Shown one piece after another: positions 55,448-64,000 of a stretch of 64,000 nt of DNA. The position numbers and the translations under genes were made by a program. The DNA comes from Cylindrobasidium torrendii FP15055 ss-10. Its lineage: Eukaryota; Basidiomycota; Agaricomycetes; Agaricales; Physalacriaceae. Each line of letters begins with the position of its first letter. The stretch's first letter is position 1. The DNA lies in contig KN880449.1 of assembly GCA_000934385.1 (NCBI GenBank), positions 127,012 through 191,011 of the forward strand. Direction: 5' to 3'. Under the pieces are notes generated by a model, which was not told the origin of the DNA, did no database searches, and saw nothing but the letters and a program-made list of their open reading frames with translations.

Positions 55448-57301
55448 ATGATCCCTGAGCTTCCCCGTAACGGGCCTGCAGATGCAGATGCAGCTTCGAT
55501 CAACGAGAAAGGTTCAAGTACGGAGGACGTAGACAAGACTCCGAGCGACGTCGAGGCAACAGACGTCGAGACAAGCACTATCCACTCCATCCATGACTTC
55601 CCGTGGACGTGGAAGGTCACAGCACTGGTCCTTGGGCTTCTACTCTCCGCTGGTTCCTCCTTCTCTGAAAACACGCTCGGCCCTCTCAAGTCGACCTTCA
55701 AGAAGGAGCTCGGAATCACCAGTGAGTCGACTACACGCGCGGTTGTCATCACAGCGGCCTCAATGGCTGCATAGACGCTCAGTACGGCGCCATTTCGTCG
55801 GCGACAAGTCTTGTGAACACCATTCTGCCTATTATTGGCGGGTTCATTTTGGATTACTATGGTATTTGCTGGTATGCCCTTCCTTTATGACATGACCCGC
55901 AACGCAAGATCTCATCTCTACCTCCAGGGGATCCATGCTCTCATCCGTCTTCATCTTCCTCGGTGCCACAATTTCGGCAGCGGGCAGTAACGCTGAGAGC
56001 TTCACGCTTGTCATTGTCGGGCGTATCGTCCTTGGCTTTGGGTCTACCGTCATAGAAAGCGCTGGAAGCAAGATTCTCGCACATTGGTTCCAACACCGCG
56101 GCCTCGCATTCGTGTATGGTCTCGATATTGCGTGGGGTACGCTCCCTTCTCTTTGAAGCCCTCACACGACATGCTCAAAGCGATTTATAGGTAAAATCAT
56201 TGTTCTCATCGCAAAGGCGACTGCCGTCCCCATGCGCGACAGCGCCTTCTGGGGCTGGGCACTCTGGATTCCCGCCATCGTCTGCTTTGTCAACCTTCTC
56301 GAGAATTTGGTTTTCGTGTACTGGACAACACGCGTCGTACCAGAGTGGGCTCGAATGCCTACTGGGCGCTCCAAGTCGGGGGGCGCGCGCGTGCTCCCCC
56401 GCCTGGACGCGCTCGCCGCTGTGCCATGGATGTTCTGGCTCATTGTGTGCTCGCAGCTGCTCCAGGCAGGCGTTGTCGGTGGGTTCAATGGCTTGAGTGC
56501 GGACATCATCACACAGACCCGTGGGTCGACGGATGAGATCGCGGGGTATACGAGCGCACTGCAGCAAGTCATCCCAATTTTTATGGTCCCATGCTTGGGG
56601 CTGTTTTTCGATCGGGTAGGATTCAGGATGTTCTTCGGTGAGTACATACACTCTCTAGATATGGGAAGCGAGGCTTACAAATTATGTAGTCTCATTCACA
56701 AGTTTATTATGGATTGTTGTGTATTCGCTTCTCGGGTTCTCCAGCGCGAATGCATTGGGCGTCATGATCCTTGCTTCATTTGCCCAATCTTTTGTATGTC
56801 CAGATGGCTGACAATTAAGAACACCACTCATCGTTGGCAGAATGCCATTCCGTTCACCTGCTCAATTCCGCTCCTTGTCCCCGAGCAAACAGAACTTGGA
56901 TTGACGTTCGGCATTTGGAAGGCGTTCAATAACGCGGGGTCAGTCATTGTCGACATGGTCGCAGGACGTCTGCAAGATATTGTACGTCTCTTCTGGATTA
57001 TAGCTCTATTACTGACGCGTCTCAGACGGCGGATGGGGGTTACCACAAAGTCATTTCGTTCTTTGTCGCAATGAAGGCCATCGAGTTCTGTCTTGGGGCG
57101 TTTTACGGTATCTTGGACCGCAAATACTTGGCTGGAATCTTGACGATGAGCGAAACCCGGAGACTAGCGCTACACAAGACTGGGATCCACAAGAAAGTGG
57201 ACGGTCGGCAGCCAAAGAAGGTGTTTACATCGTTCGGTCTGGGGCTGTTGGCGACAGTGACCGTCATTGCCTGGGTTTTGTATATCAAGTACTCTTTGTA
57301 G
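55448..57301 (+). CDS. MFS transporter, MFSD1-like
   Basis: Major-facilitator protein resembling lysosomal/vacuolar MFSD1, a dipeptide uniporter in animals. Starts MIPELPRNGPADADAASINE with an acidic cytosolic N-terminus of about 55 residues. TM segments include VTALVLGLLLSAGSSFSEN, QYGAISSATSLVNTILPIIG with GGFILDYYG, SSVFIFLGATISAAGSN, VIVGRIVLGFGSTVIESAGS, WGWALWIPAIVCFVNLLENL, MFWLIVCSQLLQAGVVGGFN, LQQVIPIFMVPCLGLFFDRV, VMILASFAQSFNAIPFTCSI, LVPEQTELGLTFGIWKAFNN and FGLGLLATVTVIAWVLYIKY. About seven introns. The GRIVLGFG and FFDRVG loops match MFS signature A-like motifs. Substrate in fungi unknown. Follows CAT2 on the same strand by 242 bp. Confidence 0.88.
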
Positions 57302-57384
57302 ACAAAAATGACGGTTAAAAAGCATACGCTTATGTAGACGATGCTACCACAACGGGCACTGCGAGCACGCGTTGATCAAATTTG

Positions 57385-57689
57385 ATGGAAAGCAATGACG
57401 CACTGTTTACTTCCAGACCATCACCATGTACGATGCACCCCAAGGGCGACGACGAACTAGAGATCATTGAGCTGGAGACAGGACATGCGCTCGGGGACGG
57501 TGTGCGTCCTGACGAGGTCATAGAAGTAGAGGAAGATACGCTCGACTCGGTGAGTCTAGACCACCATGTGTCCTTATGTTTAGTTTCTGATATACTTGCA
57601 AGCAGATGGAAGTGTGTGATGAAGAGTTGGAAGAATTTGAACAATGGTTGCCTTCACGCGGAGAGGCGGGCCTGCAGGTCCGTTACTAG
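57385..57689 (+). CDS. small acidic protein, doubtful
   Basis: Frame from ATG 57385 (or 57433, MHPKGDDELEIIELETGHAL) with GVRPDEVIEVEEDTLDS, spliced at GTGAGT (about 57550) to TGCAAGCAG (57605), giving MEVCDEELEEFEQWLPSRGE, then stop at 57687-57689. About 80 residues, rich in Glu/Asp. The splice signals are good. A continuous unspliced frame to 57852 is also open. No family recognised. Confidence 0.35.
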
Positions 57690-58176
57690 ACACATGGCTA
57701 GCCAACGGCGCAAGCTAACCAAAGGTATAGAGCTCTACCCCGCGAGAGAGGAAGAGAGGAAGAGAAGACGACGATGCAGAGATAAAAGCCAAGAGGTTGA
57801 AGAAAAGATGAAAAGATGTCGGAACACTTCGAGTCGCCGAGGCGGGCCCTGATGGCCATCGTTGGCCTAAGAATATGAAGTCGGAGATTTGTGGCCGGGG
57901 AGTTGATCGCATGGATGGATTAGGATAGCGTAGTTCACTCTGAGCCACCATGTCTTTGTTGAGGAAAGCTGGAGAGTTTATGTGGCGTCGCTCGTCTAGA
58001 AGTGCCTGTTAGCATTTGCTTGGCGCAACCGATCATTCCTGGGCGTGGGAACAAGATTCTCCATTTAGGGTGAATCCGGCGGTACCTGTTCCTTTCAGCC
58101 TTCCATCTCGCCGCGTCCTTGGCCTTTTATTTCACATAATTTCTGCCCTTGTGCAGTCCCCCCGTCACTCATTACC
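57690..58176. other. promoter region of chitin deacetylase
   Basis: About 490 bp with only short frames; a pyrimidine-rich stretch just before 58177 is typical of highly expressed fungal genes. Confidence 0.45.
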
Positions 58177-59823
58177 ATGAAGCTCAGTGCTTTTGCCACT
58201 CTTTTCGCCGCCGTCGGCGCCGCCAACGCCTCCGGCCTCAACCATCACCATGGCGTCCTCAAGCGCCAGGCGTCGACGACCGACTCCTCCTCAGCGTCGT
58301 CTTCTGCGGCGTCAAGCTCTTCGGGCGGCGCATCAAGCACGGCGTCCTCTGGCAGCAGTGCCTCTGTTACCGCACCAGCTTCCACCGGCACTGCGTCTAG
58401 CAACGTTGAGGGCGTTCCCCCGCTCAAGGAAATCACATTCGGCATGCCCTCCGGCACCGCCTGGGAGGCATCAACAACTGTCGCTTCGGGTGTCGTGCCA
58501 ACTATCTCCGGCATTCCCGATGCCCCCGCCATCCCTGGATGTACGTCGCCGACCATGATTGTAATGTTCAACATTGACAGCTTGCAGTCGTCTTCAAATC
58601 AGGCGCATGGCCCAAGCAGGACAAGGCCCCTCCGACTGGTGCGCGCATAGCGGGTCTGTCTGACGCCTGACTGACCTTGAGCAGACTCGGAAGAGGTCAA
58701 GGCCTGGATGAAAGAACTCGATGGATTCGACATCCCCGACCTGGAGCCGACTACCGATGGCTACTGCGCCAGCGACCCCGAGTTCGCTGCCGATGCGGAA
58801 AATCGTGGCTGGTGGACTTGCGGTGGATGGACGCGCGACACCGACATTGTTGCATGTAACGACAAGTTGACATGGGGTGTCAGGTAGCTGTTTTTTATCT
58901 CCTATACGCAAACAAATTTCTCATCACCTTATCCAGCTTTGACGATGGTCCCGGCCCGTACACCCCCAAGCTACTCAAGTACCTCGATGAGAAAGACATT
59001 TCTGCGACATTCTTCGTTGTCGGTTCCCGCGTCATTGAGCGCCCAGCCATCCTCGTCCAAGAATACATGTCGGGCCATGAGATCGCAGTCCACACTTGGT
59101 CGCACACCCATCTCACCCAACAGACGACTGAGCAAATTGTCGCTGAGCTTGGCTGGACCCGCAAGGCTATCAAGGAGGTTCTTGGTGTAACCCCGACTAC
59201 TATGCGCCCGCCTTACGGTGATATAGGTGCGTGTCTTTCCCTTAACTATTCCCCACACGCTCACATAGGACAGACGACCGTGTCCGCGCCATTTCCTTGG
59301 CTATGGGTCTGGTTCCTATGATCTGGACCCGTACCCCAAGTGCTACCTTCGATACCAATGGTGCGCGCGCCTTTAGATAGCTTTGATGTTGGCTGATCAA
59401 CGTCAAGATTGGGCCGTCGCTGCGGGCAATGTGGACGGTGAAAGCTGTGTTGAGACCTTTAACAACATCCTTGGCAACGCTACAGAGCTCGACACCGGCA
59501 TGATCGTGCTCGCCCACGACCTTTACGAGATCACTGTCGACCTGAACATGGGATACAACTTGGAAGCTGCACAAAAGCACGACCCGCCGTTCACCCTCAA
59601 GGCGATTGGACAGTGCATGGACATCCCTGCCACAGATATGTATCGCGAAACCAATACGAACAAGACATTCCCGTCGAACAAGGTCGCCATCGACGTTAGC
59701 GGAGATGGTACATCTGATGCGGAGACCGTTGCGTCCGCCGGCAATGGCGCTGCTGCGATGACGCTGTCGACGAGCTTTGCGACACTTGCAGGACTTGCTG
59801 CTGTGTTTGCTACATTTTTCTGA
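58177..59823 (+). CDS. chitin deacetylase (CE4), predicted GPI-anchored
   Basis: Cell-wall enzyme that converts chitin to chitosan. Signal peptide MKLSAFATLFAAVGAANASG, then a Ser/Ala-rich, probably O-mannosylated stalk. A segment with DGYCASDPEFAADAENRGWW and CGGWTRDTDIVACNDKLTWG precedes the NodB domain. NodB motifs in order: VSFDDGPGPYTP (two metal Asp), HEIAVHTWSHTHL (HxxxH), TTMRPPYGD (with DDRVRAISLAMGLVPMIWT following the splice), NDWAVAAGNVDGES and IVLAHDLYEIT. All five CE4 motifs are present. The C-terminus SAGNGAAAMTLSTSFATLAG plus LAAVFATFF is a GPI attachment tail. Five short introns. Length normal for basidiomycete CDAs. Confidence 0.93.
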
Positions 59824-60473
59824 TATAGTTTTTTACCTGGTATACCCTGCTATCCAACTAAGGGACTCTGATATACAGTACGTTGATCGTGGGTTTCTAA
59901 TGATACACGAACGACTTGGATCTGTAATTGGTCCACCAGTCATAGACTTTTTTATGGGCATGGAGTGAACTTTGTGCAAGGTTTTACACGAGCACATGAA
60001 TGCATGATTGTTGAGCAACGTCGAGCTTGGGCGTGGCTACAAGCCTTTGGCAGTTGGCACGGTTGCGGCATGGCCAGTCGACAACGAGGTTGGTTATACG
60101 ATGCAGTCGGGTTCTGGGTAAAATTACCTTTCACTGTATACATAACAAGCAAGTGAATATTCTGACCGCGCATGGAGGAAAGCTCGAGGAAAGCAGTCTC
60201 TGCAGCGTCGTACATAGCGCAGGGCGACTGTAGCAATGTAGTGAGTTTGACTGGGGTCAGAAGTTTTTGAACAAGCGATACATATTTGGGTTATGCTTAA
60301 GTGCAGCTGCGAATAAGTTTAATCCCAACTCTGTACGCTGCTTCGCATTCGACGTTCCACGGTGGTATTACTATTAGCGCGTGATGAACTCGCGATCGAG
60401 TTCCATTCTCCTTCCATCACTATCACTTTCCGCCCTAACTTGCTAGTACAATCTACTCCCAAACAACAGACCT
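59824..60473. other. intergenic, no gene seen
   Basis: 650 bp of AT-richer sequence between the chitin deacetylase and the first BAH-like gene; only short frames. Confidence 0.5.
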
Positions 60474-62416
60474 ATGTCGCTCCGCATCGCGAAATTCGCG
60501 CTTGGCGCACCGCCATACGTGCTCACAGCGGTTCTACCTCTTCGCGGCGAAGAGGACGCGACTACAGTCCGACCGCCGTTTCTCGACGCGTTAAACATAA
60601 CCCTTCTGGCATTAGCCTCTTTGGAAAACGAATACATCTTTTGGGAAGGTTCTCCTGGTCATATATATGTAGAGAAATGCACCCGGCAGTGCGCTCTCCT
60701 GGTGCGTGGCGCTTTCATGGTTACTTTCTCCTCTGACGCGGCGGTTACTAGGACAAGGATACATGTGCACAGATCACAACTCTGACTCGGAAGCCGTGGC
60801 AGCTATACGCGTCGTCTAGCGCGTGGTCGCGCCTGTGTGTGGACGTTGAGGGCTGGAGAAAATCAGACGGTCCTGGATCTTTGAAGGCGCTGCAAGAAGA
60901 GGCGGATTCGCTGGAAGTTAACCTTGGTTCTGTCGTGTCCTTTGCTCCTGCTTTACCAATGATAGAAGCGCCTCCTATGAGCCCAGCCACACTGCCTACT
61001 CCGCCGCCTACGCAACCTACTCTTGCAGAACCTGCTCCTGGGATAGGTTCTGCTCCTGCCGCGAACCCTGTGGCATCCTCATCAACAGTCTCTGTGCGTC
61101 CATCCCCTGCAACGTGCGTACCAGCTGCCACAAAACGTCGTGCAGAGGACGTCGGAGAAGGCACACCTAAGGCAAAGCGTGCGCGAAAGAAGTCTGTGAT
61201 CCGCGTCCCTCGTTTGCACGACGTGAAGTGGAGGTCGGCTTATGGTGGCGTTTTCATGGACGAGGATGGAAATGGCCGAGCTGCATGCAGTATGATACAC
61301 GCTCACTCGCATTCGTGCATTTTTTTCATGCCACACACAGTTATCACCGAAGAACCTGGCCTTCGACAATTTAAGACTACGTACAAGAGAGGGGACTTGT
61401 GCGTTGTCTTTATCCTTGTCAGGTTCAGATTTTGATATCGTCCAGTGTGATTATCGCAAAACCACAAGACTGCACGGATACATTCGCTTGGGTTGCGCGT
61501 ATCACGGGCTTTGAGTATGCCTCCGGGCAGGCGCCAGTGGGTAGAATAGAGACAATACTGGCAAGTATCCAATGGTTCAACCCTGTCGGGGACAACGAGA
61601 GCCGGGAGATTCGTTTCTCAGGATTTCAAGACGTTCCCCTTTTGGCTTTTGATGGTGCGCATGAATTGCCTCTCAGAGTTCTTCGTTGCCTACATAGACT
61701 CTCCTTAGCATTGACCAACGTCGCCAAATTAGACAGCAGGAATCCAACGCTACCGTTGCTACGCGAGAGCGACAGATTCATAAAAAAATCCAGTTCTACA
61801 ATGTTTGAAAACTCAGCGAGTCACATTTCTCTCACTTCTTACCTGTCGTTGCTTATGCATCTGGTAGCCAGCGGAAATCTGCTGCAAGACCTCTCCTACG
61901 GGCAATATTACGACGTATTGTTCTTTGGGTTTGGGTTTGCGACACTTGTATGATCCAAGTACAGACGACACGCGCTGGTGCCAGCGTTGCGAGGCATTTT
62001 TCCATGTCCAATGCTTAGGGACAGACCTGCATCGCCGTGACCTCCTCAAGTGCGCAGGAGACAATCAAAAGTATCTCCGTACATTCGTCGACCCAGTTGT
62101 ATTAAGCAAACAAATGGTTGCGCAGATACCCATTGCGCGCTGCCACCGCCCTCAAGGCCAAGGCCCGCTCTCCTTAGAGAAGATTATCCTCGAAGCCATT
62201 GCTACCATGGACGACATGGAAGAATGGGAATGGTGGCTGTGGCGGCAGTACCCTTCCGTAATTGAGGACGATCGTGTTTCTGGGATGGCTGGGATGGTAC
62301 GACTGGAAAGTGAGAGAAAGGAGTGGATGGCTATGGCGGAGGATGTTATTAGAAATATGTACGAGGCGGATATGGCGTGGTATCTATGCAAGAGTTGTGG
62401 GATGCAGTACATCTAG
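60474..62416 (+). CDS. BAH-like / PHD-like chromatin protein, copy A
   Basis: First of two tandem paralogues. Starts MSLRIAKFALGAPPYVLTAV, then LRGEEDATTVRPPFLDAL and IYVEKCTRQCALL joined by an intron (GTGCGT near 60700) to DKDTCAQITTLTRKPWQLYA. A Pro-rich linker (LPTPPPTQPTLAEPAPG) and basic KAKRARKKS precede RVPRLHDVKWRSAYGG. A BAH-like module follows: RGDFVIIAKPQDCTDTFAWV, ARITGFEYASG, IQWFNPVGDNESREIRFSG. Near the C-terminus RWCQRCEAFFHVQCLG resembles the second half of a PHD finger. Ends WYLCKSCGMQYI. Possibly a lineage-specific histone reader; identity of ligands unknown. Confidence 0.65.
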
Positions 62417-62760
62417 CGAGCATAGTATATGTATCGTTTAATTATGCAGGTTTTGACTACTTGCTACAGATATCAGTGACATTTGAGGGACGCGCTGAGT
62501 TTCTACAAGTTGGAGGCGTGTTTTTGACACCGTCGTACGCATATAGGGCCGCTCAATAGGAATATCAGCGTAATCAGCGATTAGATAGCTGAGAAAGTGA
62601 TTGCAACCTTTGAACGTGCTAGAATCTGGGTGGAATCCAAATGTCAGTACGCCGCCGGCGATCATCTAAACTCTTCACACTACTGTGACTACTACCACAC
62701 ACTACTCAATCTCTCGAGCCTTACCTGGAAATGGGCTCTTACCAAATACCTGCACCTTAA
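62417..62760. other. spacer between tandem paralogues
   Basis: 344 bp with no supported frame. Contains the 3' UTR of copy A and promoter of copy B. Confidence 0.5.
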
Positions 62761-64000
62761 ATGTCGCTCAGGATCGCGAAATACCCCCTCGGTGCCCCGC
62801 CGTACGCACTATGGGCCGTCCGTCCCTTGCGCGGCGAAGAGGACGCAGACGGACTGCGACCTGGATTCCTTGATGCGCTCGATACCACCGTTCGAAAACT
62901 AGCAAAGATAGAGAATGATTACATCTACGAGAAGGGCCCAGTAGGGCGCCTGTATATCGAGAAGTGTAAGAAGCAGCGCAGACTTTTGGTGCGCACTGAA
63001 CGTGTCCTTCCTAGTCTCATTCTGACATTCCTCAGACTAAGAAGATATGTGGGCATCTCGATACGCTGTCTAGGGCCCCGTGGCATTTTTACTCGGCCTC
63101 GGACGCATGGACGCGTTTGTGCACAGACGCAGAAGCCTGGAAGAAGCCAAGCGGGCCAGGATCACTAAAGACACTGGCAGAAGAGGCGGCTGCGCTGGAC
63201 GCTGAGCTTGGCCTTGAGATTACAGTAGTTCCCTGCGAGCCGGACGAGGAGATGCCAGAAACCATGGAATCACCTCCAGCAGCGTTGCCTACACCACCCC
63301 CAACACAACCTACTATTTCGATTGTTAATATTCCGAATCTATCTACCGGGCCCTCAAGGCAGGCCGGTCCTTTACAGTCATCTATACGGCGCAGACGACG
63401 CATCTCCGGCGACGGGAACATTTCCAAACCTAAACGCGTTCGCATCGACACCGGTCCATTGGGTCGTGTTCCCCGACTCCATGAGGCGACCACCAGGACA
63501 TTGTGCGCAGGAGGTGCTGCTCTCAATGATGGCGCTATATGTGGTAGGATTGGTCCCTGCAGCCGAAAGTGGAATGTGCACTCACATACGTGCGATGTAG
63601 TCATTTCTGAAGACCCAGCGCGATCCGAGGCTTCCAAGTTGACCTATCATCCAGGTGCTTTGTATGTCCCCTTTCACTGCTCAGAATGTATCATCTAACT
63701 CGAGACTTCTTAGTGTGTTTGTTGCAAAACCAGACAAGTGCAAGGATGGCTTTCCTTGGATAGCGCGTATCATAGGCTTCGAGTCGCATTCTTTTTGCGA
63801 CATTGATGCTGAAATCGAGTGGTACAACCCTCGCGATGGGAAAGACCTGCAGATCGGGAAATCCCCAGCGACCTTTCCTGCCCGGAGCACCATGGCTCCT
63901 CTGACCTCTTCCGACTTGCTCAACTTGCCGCTGTTCCAAATTCCCCAGCCATCCATCGCAGCAGAAGAAAGTGATGCGTTTTCGATGAGCCTGTTGGGTT
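62761..64000 (+). CDS. BAH-like / PHD-like chromatin protein, copy B (cut by window end)
   Basis: Tandem paralogue of the gene at 60474. Starts MSLRIAKYPLGAPPYALWAV, RPLRGEEDADGLRPGFLDAL, then LYIEKCKKQRRLL joined over an intron at the same place (GTGCGC near 62988 to CTCAG near 63036) to TKKICGHLDTLSRAPWHFYS. The Pro linker (LPTPPPTQPTISIVN), a basic segment and GRVPRLHEATTRTLCAGG follow in the same order as copy A. The BAH-like part reads CVFVAKPDKCKDGFPWIARI, IGFESHSFCDIDAEIEWYNP. The Cys-rich C-terminus lies outside the window. Conserved exon structure shows recent duplication. Confidence 0.65.

Noticed and set aside
1..64000. CRISPR arrays, insertion sequences, prophage or complete transposons
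   Set aside because: No regularly spaced repeats, terminal inverted repeats with transposase, or reverse transcriptase motifs seen; the sequence is intron-rich eukaryotic DNA.

Overview
The window is nuclear DNA of a basidiomycete fungus, most likely an Agaricomycete. Genes are dense and on both strands. Nearly every coding frame is broken by many introns of about 45-60 bp with GT(G/A)NGT donors and CTAAC/CTGAC-like branch sites. The gene set is typical of the group: class I hydrophobin, sedolisin, GH30 glucanase, chitin deacetylase, copper-fist factor, short AP-1 beta subunit. I see no prophage, IS element or CRISPR. The stops inside most frames are introns, not decay.

Layout. 0.3-5.3 kb: TDT/SLAC1-type transporter (-), five-finger CCCH protein like ZC3H3/Red5 (-), and tafazzin (+) starting 81 bp away. 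5.8-10.4 kb: tRNA-Arg(ACG), RPB4, a secreted sialidase-fold protein, an intron-bearing tRNA-Leu(AAG), and a copper-fist regulator whose first coding exon seems to be only the ATG. 11.2-17.8 kb: TFIP11/Ntr1-like splicing factor (-), secreted S53 peptidase (+), second tRNA-Leu(AAG). 18.1-25.0 kb: RRG9 (-) and PUS1 (+) head to head, NAD(P)H-hydrate dehydratase, a polytopic membrane protein, cytochrome c heme lyase.

25.1-26.1 kb is the most interesting stretch. It has no protein-coding signal but shows a ladder of unusually long introns (about 138-165 bp). Each carries C/D-box-like motifs, and four candidates have 11-12 nt complements of universally conserved rRNA segments. I read it as a non-coding, spliced host gene for a cluster of C/D snoRNAs, including a clear snR77-type guide for 18S Um578. 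It lies between the heme lyase and a UbiA/COQ2-type prenyltransferase.

26.5-36.5 kb: COQ2-like gene, a gene-poor stretch, GH30 glucanase, VPS28 (ESCRT-I), F-box protein, class I hydrophobin. 38.3-48.3 kb: SEC1, a large PARP-UBE2Q fusion with an RWD-like N-terminus and a SUMO-interaction-like motif, and AP-1 beta adaptin. 48.7-57.3 kb: two lineage-specific unknowns, carnitine acetyltransferase with both a mitochondrial presequence and a C-terminal SKL, and an MFSD1-like transporter. 57.4-64 kb: a doubtful small acidic protein, a GPI-type chitin deacetylase, and a tandem pair of paralogous BAH-like/PHD-like proteins, the second cut by the window end.

The genes are mostly unrelated housekeeping functions; there is no metabolic cluster. 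Recurrent themes are RNA biology (RPB4, ZC3H3-like, TFIP11, PUS1, snoRNAs, tRNAs), mitochondria (tafazzin, RRG9, heme lyase, COQ2, CAT) and vesicle traffic (VPS28, SEC1, beta-adaptin). Exon models were read by eye from frame continuity and splice signals, so exact boundaries need RNA evidence.
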